From: Companilactobacillus pabuli
GTDB taxonomy: Bacteria > Bacillota > Bacilli > Lactobacillales > Lactobacillaceae
DNA: 64,000 nucleotides
Reading direction: 5' to 3'
Assembly: GCF_014058425.1 (NCBI RefSeq)
Contig: NZ_CP049366.1
Location: forward strand, 1,116,001 to 1,180,000
The translations under genes were made by a program, and so were the position numbers. The notes under the pieces are model-generated. The model searched no databases. It saw only the letters and a list, made by a program, of their open reading frames with translations, and was not told the DNA's origin. Below are positions 55,905 to 64,000 of the stretch, in pieces (position 1 is the first letter of the stretch; each line of letters starts with the position of its first letter).

Positions 55905-55926
55905 CCAATTTGGCGATCTCTTTTTT
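55887..55926. terminator. Bidirectional terminator
   Basis: AAAAAGAGATTGCC ... GGCGATCTCTTTTTT, shared by the genes converging here. Confidence 0.8.
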
Positions 55927-56308
55927 AAATTGTTAATTCAATTTGGTTTCCTTCTGGATCCAATACCACGCTTTCGTAATAACCGTCACCAGTTACTCTT
56001 GGTCCACTCAAATGAGTATAGCCGTCTGCTTCAATTTGTGCAGAGACCTTGTCAACAGCTTCTTTTGATCCCAAGGACATGGCAAGATGCATGTACCCTA
56101 AAGGATAACCAGTAAGTTTTTCTGTATTTAAATTTTCACGAGTACATACTTCCAAGCGTGCTCCATCACTGAAAGTCAAAAAGCGTGATGAGAAGGTTGT
56201 TTTAGGATTGTGATATTTCTCTGAAGCCGTAGCGCCAAAGTATTTCTTGTAAAATGAAACGGTATTTTCTAAGTCTTTAACGAATAAACCGACATGTTCA
56301 ATTTTCAT
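55925..56308 (-). CDS. VOC family protein (glyoxalase-like)
   Basis: 127 residues. Start KIEHVGLFVKDLENTVSFYKK, with metal-site residues in HVG, HLAM and the C-terminal LDPEGNQIELT. Glyoxalase I or another VOC enzyme; substrate not readable. ATG 56308 has GGAG seven bases upstream. A site resembling that upstream of 57433 (AGTTAATTAA) lies at about 56345. Confidence 0.85.
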   Translation of the reverse strand: MKIEHVGLFVKDLENTVSFYKKYFGATASEKYHNPKTTFSSRFLTFSDGARLEVCTRENLNTEKLTGYPLGYMHLAMSLGSKEAVDKVSAQIEADGYTHLSGPRVTGDGYYESVVLDPEGNQIELTI

Positions 56309-56402
56309 TGTATTGCTCCTCAAAGGCTTTATTAAGCTTATTTAAGTTAATTAATTAAGCATGCGTTTAATATATCATTCAATAAAGCTTTGAGCAATAT
56401 TT

Positions 56403-57242
56403 TTATTTATGCCCATCACGTAATTCATATAATTGTTCGGTCAAACTTTTGTCACTATTTTTCAATAATTCACAGATATTTTGCTTATCAATGAATTCAA
56501 CATTCTTCCGTTTCAAGAATTCCAAAATAGTTGGCAACATTTGTCGTTCTTTAGATTTTTTTACGTAATATGGTTTTAATGTCAAATAAACGATCTGTTC
56601 ATCTTTAGTCGTAATTTTTAATGTAAAACTTTCATTCATTAATTGTGAAGTTCCTGGTGAATAATTACTATGTCGTGGATTATAACCCAATAGCTGCAAA
56701 TGAATCTCAATTTCTTTCATTTGTTGATAAGGAATAAACTTAGTCTTTCGCATCTTTAGTAGTGCTTTGATTGGCATGATTAAATTATCCCAAGAACTAT
56801 ATACTTCTTGATTATCAGAAATATATCGAATTCCCCTTTTCTCTAAGCTCCAATAATTGTAATAACATTTATAATCATAAGGATAAAACCAAACAACTAT
56901 CATATATAAAATAACTGCAATTAATAGAGACATCCAAATATTGCCAATAAATCCCATCAGTATAGGAATTAAAACGATAATAATCAAAATCACAGCCGCC
57001 GCCTTACTCTTAGGACGTCCAAAATCAAATGGAAAATGTAAATACGGCTCACCTGTAATCAACTCATCTAATGAAATATCCAATAAACCACTCAGTGAAA
57101 TCAGATTATCAATACTAGGTAGATTTTCACCTAATTCCCATCTAGAAATAGATTGTCGTGAGATCATTAGTGATTCGGCTAATTGTTCTTGTGTCATTCC
57201 ATTTTTCTTACGATACTTAATAATATTATCCGCTAATGCCAT
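56403..57242 (-). CDS. XRE-family regulator fused to a membrane domain
   Basis: 279 residues. N-terminal helix-turn-helix (KNGMTQEQLAESLMISRQSISRWELGE split by LP, about 5-55), two hydrophobic segments (about 83-118: AAVILIIIVLIPILMGFIGN, SLLIAVILYMIVVWFY) and a C-terminal domain (about 125-270) with WSLEKRGIRYIS and SFTLKITTKDEQIVYLTLKP. The C-terminal layout looks like that of the divergent membrane protein at 57433. A membrane-bound one-component regulator is inferred. GGGAGAAGAAAG precedes the ATG. Confidence 0.82.
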   Translation of the reverse strand: MALADNIIKYRKKNGMTQEQLAESLMISRQSISRWELGENLPSIDNLISLSGLLDISLDELITGEPYLHFPFDFGRPKSKAAAVILIIIVLIPILMGFIGNIWMSLLIAVILYMIVVWFYPYDYKCYYNYWSLEKRGIRYISDNQEVYSSWDNLIMPIKALLKMRKTKFIPYQQMKEIEIHLQLLGYNPRHSNYSPGTSQLMNESFTLKITTKDEQIVYLTLKPYYVKKSKERQMLPTILEFLKRKNVEFIDKQNICELLKNSDKSLTEQLYELRDGHK

Positions 57243-57382
57243 CTTTCTTCTCCCTGTAAGCCCTTACCTAAATAATAAACTTTTTTTAAATAAAATCAGC
57301 GTTATAACGGTAATTTTTCCAAACGCAACTACGATGTGCATGCTTTAATAGCGGGTTCTTGCCATAATTAAGTCGTAAACAA

Positions 57383-57408
57383 AGTTAATTAACTAATCGA
57401 TGCGCATC
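57383..57408. promoter_or_regulatory. Palindromes in the divergent intergenic region
   Basis: AGTTAATTAACT (12-base perfect palindrome) and GATGCGCATC (10-base perfect palindrome) stand side by side between the XRE regulator and the divergent membrane protein gene, about 25-50 bases before ATG 57433. Candidate operators. Confidence 0.4.
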
Positions 57409-57432
57409 TCATTTAATTGGGAGGAATTAATT

Positions 57433-58011
57433 ATGATTACATTTGGGAAGAAACTTTCATACAGACCTTTGTTGGTCAGTCTATTTGCCAGTTTAGTGGG
57501 TTTTACTATCTTTAGAATTTTTAATAATTGGAGTAGTTACGCTGTAGCGTTAGGACTTTTTCTCTTTTTCTTCTTCATTTATTACTGCAACAGTTCGACC
57601 GTACTTTTCCAATATTGGGAAGCCGATAAAAATAGCCTTCGTTATAGTGATTTGACCAACTTGAAACACCGCATCTTTCTGATGTTTTTTCCATTCGAGA
57701 ATAAGTTGACTGTCATCAATAAACAGGATATTGCTTCAATTAAAATAATCGGCCATCTTGATGATGACGGTATCCCTCTAGCTGTTCCTTACAGTGCAGC
57801 CTTAGGAATTTTAACACCAGCACTCTTAATGGCAAAGAATCCTTTCTCACTTGAAATAACTACTATTTCTAGTCAAATCTATACTTTAGATTTCTCCAGA
57901 GACTATGCGTATAATAAAAAATTAACTATCCAAAAATTGAATCAAGTTCTTAAAAACTTTGATGACGGTAAAATCACAATAGAAAACAAATCAAATTTGA
58001 ATCTACGCTAA
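57433..58011 (+). CDS. Membrane protein, possibly EbsA-like
   Basis: 192 residues. Two hydrophobic segments (RPLLVSLFASLVGFTIF and YAVALGLFLFFFFIYYC) and a soluble C-terminal part with YWEADKNSLRYSD, NKLTVINKQDIASIKI and FSLEITTISSQIYTLDFSRDYA. The plan resembles EbsA or bacterial PH-like membrane proteins; no firm assignment. ATG 57433 follows TTGGGAGGAATTA; a longer start is rejected. It is divergent from the XRE regulator, which probably controls it. Confidence 0.7.
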   Translation: MITFGKKLSYRPLLVSLFASLVGFTIFRIFNNWSSYAVALGLFLFFFFIYYCNSSTVLFQYWEADKNSLRYSDLTNLKHRIFLMFFPFENKLTVINKQDIASIKIIGHLDDDGIPLAVPYSAALGILTPALLMAKNPFSLEITTISSQIYTLDFSRDYAYNKKLTIQKLNQVLKNFDDGKITIENKSNLNLR

Positions 58012-58064
58012 AAAAAGCCTTGAGTTTTCTCAAGTGAAGTGAACCCCATTAATTGGAGTTTATT

Positions 58065-58898
58065 TTAAGCAATAAGTCGGTCGGAAAGATTTCGGTATTC
58101 TACCGGGGTCTTTCCGGCCAATTTTGCTTTTATTCGTTTATTGTTGTAGTAGTAGATATATTTGGATATTTCCTCTTTCAAATGTTCATATGAACTGTAC
58201 TCGTTGTTATGTACAGTTCCTACTTTTAAAATGTGAAAGAAACTTTCCATTATCGCATTATCCAAGCATGTTGCTTTGCGACTCATGCTTTGGATGATGC
58301 GATTTTTCTTTAGTCTAGATACATACTCATAGTTTTGATACTGAAATCCTTGATCAGAATGTATCGTCATTCGGTAAGGCAGTTCTGGTAATCTCTCAAT
58401 CAACGCATCCAATGTATCTGTAACGAATTCGACGTTAGGATGAAGACTTATATTCCAACTGATGACCTCATCACTGTACATATCCATGAATGCCGTAAAA
58501 TATGCTCTTTCTGATGTGGTCCCATTACCCCAGCGAAGTTCAGTAACATCGGTAGTGATCTTCTGAAAGGGTCTATCGGTAATAAACCTTCTGTTTAGTT
58601 TGTTCTTGGCTCTTTTGCCAACATTTCCTTTATAAGAATTATATTTTCTAGTTTTTCTATCAAAGGCATGACAAAGGAGTCCGTGTTTGTTCATTATTTT
58701 AAGAACTAATTTATGATTGGCCTTGATCCCACGGTTATGAAGTTCCATTGTTACACTGCGATATCCATAGTCTTTATACTCTGTACGAATTGATTTGATT
58801 TCAGACACTAGCTCTTCTGGATATGACTTGTAAGAATGGCTCTGTGAATAATGGTAACTACTACTGGACATGTTTACGACTTCTAATATGATTGCCAA
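58065..58898 (-). CDS. IS3-family transposase OrfB (DDE integrase core)
   Basis: 277 residues. HTH_21-like start (YPEELVSEIKSIRTEYKDYG) and rve core: TTDVTELRWGNG (first Asp), TIHSDQGFQYQNYEY (second Asp), and DNAIMESFFHILK (Glu), that is, a complete DDE triad. The assigned start is TTG, but the frame is open upstream (SEEEKLSNQEKAQIINELRQ) into the end of orfA, so the functional transposase is expected as an OrfAB fusion made by -1 frameshifting at AAGAAGAAAAAC. Confidence 0.93.
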   Translation of the reverse strand: MAIILEVVNMSSSSYHYSQSHSYKSYPEELVSEIKSIRTEYKDYGYRSVTMELHNRGIKANHKLVLKIMNKHGLLCHAFDRKTRKYNSYKGNVGKRAKNKLNRRFITDRPFQKITTDVTELRWGNGTTSERAYFTAFMDMYSDEVISWNISLHPNVEFVTDTLDALIERLPELPYRMTIHSDQGFQYQNYEYVSRLKKNRIIQSMSRKATCLDNAIMESFFHILKVGTVHNNEYSSYEHLKEEISKYIYYYNNKRIKAKLAGKTPVEYRNLSDRLIA

Positions 58899-58930
58899 GG
58901 GTTCGTTGAATTCTTGCCTTAACTCATTTA

Positions 58931-59422
58931 TTATTTGTGCTTTTTCTTGATTTGAGAGTTTTTCTTCTTCTGAGTTAAGGCATGCAATTTTTCCAAGTAA
59001 GCTACCCGTATCTTAAGCCGACGATTCTCTTCTTCTAAATGTTTAAGTTCTTCTGCCGTACGTGGTTTTTTATCAGTCATTTTCCCAGACCGCCTATCAT
59101 TTGGTTTTAGGCGACCCGATTCAAGATCTCGTTCCCATTGCCAGATTGTCGTAGGATTACGGATCTTATATCTTTTAGCAGTTACTGGATATGATGCTCT
59201 ATGATCGACTCGCCAAGTTATTACTTTGATTTTAAACGAATAATCATAGAAAGTCTTTGAGTAATTGTTGGTGAGCCCTTCAACTCCAAATTCTTTGAAC
59301 AAACGTACCCAATGATAAATAGTTGCGGAGCCTTTGATACCGTACTTTCTAGTGATAGACGTGTAGCTTTTACCTGAAAGATAATCAAGAACTACCTTAA
59401 TTTTAATTTCTTTTGAAAACAT
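58931..59422 (-). CDS. IS3-family transposase OrfA (helix-turn-helix)
   Basis: 163 residues. Two HTH domains (YTSITRKYGIKGSATIYHWV and YPVTAKRYKIRNPTTIWQWE), followed by a leucine-zipper-like coil (ELKHLEEENRRLKIRVAYLE). Binds the terminal repeats; C-terminus contains the A-rich frameshift site leading into orfB. Confidence 0.92.
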   Translation of the reverse strand: MFSKEIKIKVVLDYLSGKSYTSITRKYGIKGSATIYHWVRLFKEFGVEGLTNNYSKTFYDYSFKIKVITWRVDHRASYPVTAKRYKIRNPTTIWQWERDLESGRLKPNDRRSGKMTDKKPRTAEELKHLEEENRRLKIRVAYLEKLHALTQKKKNSQIKKKHK

Positions 59423-59482
59423 AAAAAGAACCTCATAAGTTTGGATTACTCCAACTTATGGGGTTCAGTTCAAAGACTTTTT

Positions 59483-60304
59483 CTATAGAACGAACTTATT
59501 AATGACTTCAGCTAAAGCATCATGATTATTATCAGCTTTTGTTATATACTTAGCATTTTCTTTGACGATGTCAATTCCATTAGCCACACTGACTGGCAAA
59601 CCAACAGCTTTTAACATTGGTAAATCATTACTATTATCACCAGCAGCAATTATTTCTTCTGGTTTAATTCCTAGGATCTCACCCAACTGGACTGAGGCAC
59701 TGCCCTTATCGATTCCAGCTGGATTAAATTCAACATAACGACCAGATGAGAAAGTAACAGTTAATTTAGATGCATCAACTTGTGATTCAACAGCTGCTTT
59801 CATAGCTTTACGGTCCTCAACAGTTGGCAATGCCATGATAACTTTCATCACATTCATATCTTTAAATTGATCAAAATCAGCATTTTCCATTATTTTGAAA
59901 GATACACCACGATTCTCTAAATAATCCGTATCTTCTTTGATTGGATTATAAATATAAAGGACATCTTGAGTATAAACGTGTGTAGATGCATTCTTATTTT
60001 TTGCACCAACGTTAAAAACAGCCTTAGCTACATCAAATGGCATCGCATTAACAGCAATAGGACGATTATCCTTATTTTCCAAAATCAATCCCCCATTGTA
60101 AGAAATGGAATATTGTTTTGGTTTATCTCGTAAATTCATTTTTTCGAGGTCATTTTGAAAAGAAGTATAACTCCGACCGGAATTAACTACAAAGTAAACA
60201 CCCTTTTTTGTGGCAGCATGAATAGCTTCAGCGTTCTTGTCAGACAAAGAACCATCATCATTCATTAAAGTTTCATCAAGATCACAGACAATCATTTTAT
60301 ACAT
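59483..60304 (-). CDS. Cof-type HAD phosphatase
   Basis: 273 residues. HAD motif I CDLDETLMNDDG, motif II NSGRSY, motif III KGSASVQLGEILG, motif IV AAGDNSNDLPML; C2B-type cap at about 85-190. Sugar-phosphate or related phosphatase (YidA/YkrA group). Start has GAGAGGAATTT. The IS copy sits in the terminator downstream of it. Confidence 0.9.
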   Translation of the reverse strand: MYKMIVCDLDETLMNDDGSLSDKNAEAIHAATKKGVYFVVNSGRSYTSFQNDLEKMNLRDKPKQYSISYNGGLILENKDNRPIAVNAMPFDVAKAVFNVGAKNKNASTHVYTQDVLYIYNPIKEDTDYLENRGVSFKIMENADFDQFKDMNVMKVIMALPTVEDRKAMKAAVESQVDASKLTVTFSSGRYVEFNPAGIDKGSASVQLGEILGIKPEEIIAAGDNSNDLPMLKAVGLPVSVANGIDIVKENAKYITKADNNHDALAEVINKFVL

Positions 60305-60396
60305 AAGTAAATTCCTCTCACATTAAGGTTACTTTTCCACCTTATCGAAAAAGGATTATAATTGCAACCGATTCCAAAAATTGGTCAAATAGTATT

Positions 60397-60432
60397 AAAA
60401 AAAGATAACCCATTATCTGGATTACCTTTTCA
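60397..60432 (-). terminator. Terminator after the second Cof phosphatase
   Basis: Minus strand AAGGTAATCC-AGATAAT-GGGTTATCTT with T run (one or two wobbles). Confidence 0.7.
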
Positions 60433-61257
60433 TTAAGAAGCTAATTGCTCGAGGACATTCAAGACACCCTCATCATTGTTTGAATCAGTCACATGCGCAA
60501 CTTGATCCTTAATTTTTTGTTCTGCATTTTGCATAGCATAACTATTTGGAGTAATTTTTAGCATTGGCAAATCGTTCTCGTTATCACCAAAAGTCATGAT
60601 TTCATCATCAGCTACATTGTATTTTTCTTGAAGCTCACGAAGACCAGCAGCTTTATTGACGGTATCTTCACTGATTAATTCAGTATTGTATCCAGAAGTT
60701 TGACTGGATAAACCTGATGGCAACATTTCACGTAAGCTCTTCATTTTGGCATCGAAATCAACTTTAGAATCAAAGGTTACTCCAATACTAGTGATTTGAT
60801 CCTCTAAACGTTGAGGTGTAGCCGTGGCCAAATCTGGTACACGTAACAAGTGATTGTAGTAACGATATGTCATATCAAACGCTGCTTTGGAAATATTTTC
60901 ATCAACATAAGCTGATTTGTAGCCAACAACTAAATGTTCGGCGATATCACTTGGTGCAAATTGATGATTAATTACATCCAAAGTCTTTTTGACAGCATCT
61001 GCTGGAATTTCTTGAACTAACAATGGTTCTCCGGCACTATGTACGACAGCACCATTTTGTGAAACGAAGTCCATTTCTTGATTAAATTCATCGAATTGAT
61101 TGAGTAAACGCTGATATTGAGAGCCCGATGCAGCTGCTACGTGAATATCTTTTGCACGTAATTTTTGTAGGATTTCTCCAAAGCGTTGGTGGTTATAAGT
61201 ATTTTGATCATTGAGGAATGTTCCGTCCATGTCAAAAGCTACTAACTTAATAGTCAT
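60433..61257 (-). CDS. Cof-type HAD phosphatase
   Basis: 274 residues. Motif I AFDMDGTFLNDQ, motif II AASGSQYQRL, motif III lysine in VNKAAGLRELQ, motif IV TFGDNENDLPML. C2B cap in the middle. A paralogue of the neighbouring gene at 59483. AAGGAGGTAATTT precedes the ATG. Substrate unknown. Confidence 0.9.
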   Translation of the reverse strand: MTIKLVAFDMDGTFLNDQNTYNHQRFGEILQKLRAKDIHVAAASGSQYQRLLNQFDEFNQEMDFVSQNGAVVHSAGEPLLVQEIPADAVKKTLDVINHQFAPSDIAEHLVVGYKSAYVDENISKAAFDMTYRYYNHLLRVPDLATATPQRLEDQITSIGVTFDSKVDFDAKMKSLREMLPSGLSSQTSGYNTELISEDTVNKAAGLRELQEKYNVADDEIMTFGDNENDLPMLKITPNSYAMQNAEQKIKDQVAHVTDSNNDEGVLNVLEQLAS

Positions 61258-61393
61258 AAATTACCTCCTTAAAAACATCTTTATATCATATCACAAATAG
61301 ATAACTATTCCCTAAAAATAAAACCGAGTGTAATTTTTATTATATAATTAGATATAATTTATTTATTAGAACTTTATTAAATAGGAGATAAAA

Positions 61394-61828
61394 ATGACTC
61401 CAAATATTAAAAATATTCTTGTAGCTATCGACGGTTCACTCAATGCCAATCGTGCTTTCAATCAAGCTGTCCAATTAGCTCAAAAGCTCAAAGCTAATCT
61501 ATATTTGACTCGTGTCGTTGAAGATTATTACTTAAATGAAGATGATGGCATCCTCCAAATGGTCAATTACGAGGATGATCCTGAAGTGATAGAAGCTCGT
61601 GATGATTTAAATCAAAAATTTATGATGACAGTCTACCCCATTAAGGACACGTTTTTAAGAATTGGTGATCCTAAAAAAATTATTGCCAATTATCTAGTCC
61701 GAGGGTTAAAAATTGATTTACTAATTATTGGAAAATATGGAAAAAGCAACAACCAACAAGCAAACTCAGGTACAATAGCTGAATTTTTAAAAACAAATGC
61801 TCCTTGCCAAGTATTAGTTGTTGATTAA
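61394..61828 (+). CDS. Universal stress protein, UspA family
   Basis: 144 residues. Start NILVAIDGSLNANRAFNQAVQLA, and the ATP-binding-type ending LLIIGKYGKSNNQQANSGTIAEFLKTNAPCQVLVVD (shown here in parts: IIGKYGKS and the S/T after it). AATAGGAGATAAAA precedes the ATG. Role in stress survival is known for the family only. Confidence 0.9.
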   Translation: MTPNIKNILVAIDGSLNANRAFNQAVQLAQKLKANLYLTRVVEDYYLNEDDGILQMVNYEDDPEVIEARDDLNQKFMMTVYPIKDTFLRIGDPKKIIANYLVRGLKIDLLIIGKYGKSNNQQANSGTIAEFLKTNAPCQVLVVD

Positions 61829-61952
61829 CATAAAATGATTTTTTTAGAAAGTATTTTATCCAAATAAAAAAATTAAAATTACTGATTTTTAATATCCCAC
61901 AACTTACTCACCAACTATAATTGCTAAATAAAATATAGTTAGGGGTTTTGAT

Positions 61953-62759
61953 ATGACGTATAAACTAATTGCCATCGATATTGATGATACTTTATTAACT
62001 AGTGCCAAAACTATTTCTAGTCAAACTAAGGCTCAAATTCGACTAGCTTTGGAAAGAAACATTAAGGTTGTCCTTTGTTCTGGTCGTCCACACAAAGCCA
62101 TGTACAAATATGCTCAACAGCTTGGTATTTATGGAACGAATCAATATATGATCACTAACGGCGGTGCTATTATCGAAAATCTCAATAGTGATATAATCTT
62201 TCAAAATACTCTACCAAATATTTTTTATCATTATTTTGTCGATTTTGTTGATAAAAATTCGCTATCTTATTGTGTTTTTGATGTGAACGGCAACGTTTAT
62301 ACTAGCAACCATTCTGATATTGATCCTTTTACCATTGCAATGGCCTTTGAAAATGGCGACGGTTTACACATTAGAAATCCCGAAGAAATGCCAAGTAATT
62401 TTGAAATAACTAAAGCTGTGATTAATGGTGATGAAGAAAAAATCAATCGTATCACTAATTTTATTAAAGCTGAGTTTAGCGATTACTTTGTTGTTAGAAC
62501 TGGTATCGGTTATTTAGAAATTTTTCCTAACGATGTCAATAAAGGAATTGCACTAAAGCATCTTGCCAATCATCTAAATATAAGTCTCAGTGACATTATT
62601 GCTTTTGGTGACCGTGACAATGACATTCCTTTATTGGAAACTGTTGGATTAGGTATTGCAATGAAAAACGCCACTGTTGGTACAAAAGCTGTCTGTGACT
62701 ACATTACAACTGATAATAATCATGACGGTGTCGGTAAAGCATTGGCAAAATTTGTCTAA
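61953..62759 (+). CDS. Cof-type HAD phosphatase
   Basis: 268 residues. Motif I AIDIDDTLLTSA, motif II LCSGRPHKAMY, motif III NKGIALKHLA, motif IV AFGDRDNDIPLL. Third Cof-type protein within 3.3 kb. TTAGGGG is nine bases before the ATG; a perfect hairpin follows. Confidence 0.9.
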   Translation: MTYKLIAIDIDDTLLTSAKTISSQTKAQIRLALERNIKVVLCSGRPHKAMYKYAQQLGIYGTNQYMITNGGAIIENLNSDIIFQNTLPNIFYHYFVDFVDKNSLSYCVFDVNGNVYTSNHSDIDPFTIAMAFENGDGLHIRNPEEMPSNFEITKAVINGDEEKINRITNFIKAEFSDYFVVRTGIGYLEIFPNDVNKGIALKHLANHLNISLSDIIAFGDRDNDIPLLETVGLGIAMKNATVGTKAVCDYITTDNNHDGVGKALAKFV

Positions 62760-62802
62760 AAAAAAAGAGAATTGAAGTTAACAGCTTCAATTCTCTTTTT
62801 GA
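62760..62802. terminator. Bidirectional terminator
   Basis: AAAAGAGAATTGAAG-TTAACAG-CTTCAATTCTCTTTTT, perfect stem; serves the Cof gene and the convergent aldo/keto reductase gene. Confidence 0.9.
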
Positions 62803-63606
62803 TTAATAATTCAAATGTTTGTCTTGATCTAAAGCACTGATAGCTTTAATTTCATCATCATCTAAATTGAAATCGAAAATGTCAAAGTTTTCTTTAACAC
62901 GAGCAACTTTAGATGATTTAGGAAAGACTACAAAGCCAGTATCAATATGCCAACGCAATACTACTTGAGCAGCAGTTTTGTGATGTTTTTTCGCAATCTT
63001 ATTGATAGTTTCGTCTTCTAGAATCAAATGACCATGTCCAATTGGTGAATATCCTTCATTGACAATACCATTATCTTCATCAAATTTACCCAATTCTGAT
63101 TGAACCTTGTATGGATGACGTTCGATTTGGTTGACCATAGGCTTAACTTTGCACATTGCAAAGACTTTCTTCAATTGGTCCTCTGAGAAGTTTGAAACAC
63201 CAATAGCTTTAACTTTACCTTGTTCATAAAGTGTTTCCATAGCTTTCCAAGTATCTAGTGTCAAATCAAAGTTGTCTTCATTTGGCCAGTGAATCAAGTA
63301 TAGATCCAAGTAATCCATTTGAAGATCTGCCAAAGTTTGTTCAAAAGCCTTTAAAGTCTTATCGTATCCTTGATCGGCATTCCAAACTTTTGAAGTGATA
63401 AATAAATCTTCTCTTTTAACATCTGCTTTCTTAAAAGCTTCACCAATGGCTGCTTCATTACCGTAAATGTGAGCACAGTCAAAATGGCGATACCCAGCAT
63501 CTAAAGCACCTTGAATAGCAGCAGGAACATCAGCGTTATCAATTTCATAAGTTCCAAAACCTAACATTGGAATTGATACACCATTACTAAATTCTTTATA
63601 TTGCAT
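62803..63606 (-). CDS. Aldo/keto reductase
   Basis: 267 residues. NADPH-dependent (alpha/beta)8 barrel; GYRHFDCAHIYGNEAAIGEA contains the catalytic Asp and Tyr, VWNADQGYDKTLKAFEQTL and YLDLYLIHWPNEDN (His) follow, and GVSNF and FPKSSKVARVKENFDIFDF bind cofactor. 2,5-diketo-gluconate reductase-like; substrate unknown. ATG 63606 has GGAG eight bases upstream; an in-frame extension is not needed. Confidence 0.92.
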   Translation of the reverse strand: MQYKEFSNGVSIPMLGFGTYEIDNADVPAAIQGALDAGYRHFDCAHIYGNEAAIGEAFKKADVKREDLFITSKVWNADQGYDKTLKAFEQTLADLQMDYLDLYLIHWPNEDNFDLTLDTWKAMETLYEQGKVKAIGVSNFSEDQLKKVFAMCKVKPMVNQIERHPYKVQSELGKFDEDNGIVNEGYSPIGHGHLILEDETINKIAKKHHKTAAQVVLRWHIDTGFVVFPKSSKVARVKENFDIFDFNLDDDEIKAISALDQDKHLNY

Positions 63607-63686
63607 ACAAATTTCTCCATTCTCTTGAGTCATTCTACAATAAATTTAATTAAATAGAACACGTTTACATTATATCATTTTACAAA

Positions 63687-64000
63687 CTAATTAAGGTAAC
63701 TCTTGAGAAAAGCCATCTCATCATCATTAGCTTTTTTAGCAAGTTCGTCTTTTTGATTAATCAAGAAAACATGTCCACGTGGATTTTTCTCATCACCATA
63801 CATCTTGCAAATATGGGGAATATTTTTGGCTGTCAAAAAGCCATCCATCTTAAAGGCATTATTACGCAAGAAATCTTGATTAGCAGTGGAAATATATGCT
63901 GGCAAGAAATCTTTAGTAATGTATTTTTCGACGTTTAATTGTTCTGAATATTTTTGAACCGACTCTGGAGTAAAGTAACCAGCCACAGCTCCCTTGATAG
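63687..64000 (-). CDS. Alpha/beta hydrolase, C-terminal part (partial)
   Basis: The frame enters from the right edge (…IKGAVAGYFTPES) and about 104 residues are visible. DFLPAYISTANQDFLRNNA contains the acid-site region (D of STANQD), and PRGHVFLINQ supplies the catalytic histidine of lipase/esterase-type alpha/beta hydrolases. The nucleophile is outside the window. A GTG at 63986 should not be taken as the start. Confidence 0.75.
   Translation of the reverse strand, partial: IKGAVAGYFTPESVQKYSEQLNVEKYITKDFLPAYISTANQDFLRNNAFKMDGFLTAKNIPHICKMYGDEKNPRGHVFLINQKDELAKKANDDEMAFLKSYLN

Larger units (their letters stand above)
58035..59472 (-). mobile_element. IS3-family insertion sequence (IS150-like group)
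   Basis: 1438 bases. Imperfect terminal inverted repeats start TGAAGTGAACCCCAT (left) and, reversed on the right, TGAACTGAACCCCAT, each followed by a conserved TTGGAGT. The flanks carry a 3-base direct repeat AAG (58032-58034 and 59473-59475). It encodes orfA and orfB in the overlapping -1 arrangement. The insertion splits the hairpin CTTGAG-TTTT-CTCAAG between the EbsA-like gene and a Cof phosphatase gene. All parts look intact, suggesting a recent, active copy. Confidence 0.93.

Noticed and set aside
1-64000. CRISPR array, tRNA or rRNA genes, prophage
   Set aside because: No regularly spaced direct repeats, no tRNA-like CCA-ended cloverleaf recognised by eye and no structural phage genes were seen. 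A tRNAscan-SE run would settle the tRNA point.

Overview
The window looks like chromosome from a low-GC Lactobacillaceae, most likely the Companilactobacillus (former Lactobacillus alimentarius/farciminis) group. This rests on the gene order (glyQS-recO-era-ybeY-phoH-rpsU; hisS-aspS with an amidase, dtd and rel nearby), T-box control of aminoacyl-tRNA synthetases, an LPxAG-anchored surface protein and the very AT-rich intergenic DNA. Genus assignment is inference.

Layout. 1-3.75 kb: an ABC exporter whose permease carries a very long extracellular coiled coil (cut by the left edge). 4-10.7 kb, minus strand: glyQS behind a T-box, then recO/era and ybeY/phoH, and rpsU. 10.8-15.2 kb: PPDK regulatory protein, a palindromic repeat element, endonuclease IV, a YitT-type membrane protein and MsrA/MsrB. 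15.4-18.6 kb: hisS-aspS behind a second T-box. 18.7-27.9 kb: cell-wall amidase, an MFS exporter, a degenerate Doc-like protein, HAD phosphatase, dtd, rel(p)ppGpp synthetase, rsmE and prmA. 28.3-28.7 kb holds a second, inverted copy of the repeat element, followed by ybaK/ebsC, several small proteins shorter than 60 residues, an M20 deacylase and a GNAT acetyltransferase.

Accessory regions. 32.4-38.1 kb is a two-gene candidate genome-defence cassette. It has a DEAD-like helicase fused to a PD-(D/E)XK nuclease, split by one in-frame TAG, and a translationally coupled 710-residue partner that I cannot assign. A palindrome overlaps its likely promoter. 43.8-48.7 kb is a complete Amadori-product (fructosamine) catabolic operon: amino-acid-type ABC importer, GntR regulator, FrlD-like kinase and FrlB-like deglycase. 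It has a near-perfect sigma-A promoter and a perfect 20-bp palindromic operator, with a second operator-like copy inside the operon. 48.9-55.9 kb contains a possible type I toxin, a choice-of-anchor A surface protein, a DJ-1/PfpI gene broken by a nonsense codon, tex, and a RelE-like gene overlapping an ORF that seems to start at ATT. 56-58 kb has a VOC protein and a divergent XRE-regulator/membrane-protein pair that appear to share a domain. At 58.0-59.5 kb an IS3-family element with a 3-bp target duplication sits exactly inside a terminator hairpin. Three Cof-type phosphatases, a UspA protein, an aldo/keto reductase and the end of an alpha/beta hydrolase close the window.

The two most noteworthy items are the helicase-nuclease cassette and the repeat element. 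The repeat has two inverted copies 16.6 kb apart. Each copy consists of two related cloverleaf-like units, and compensatory base changes argue that the selected property is the fold, not the short reading frames that cross it.
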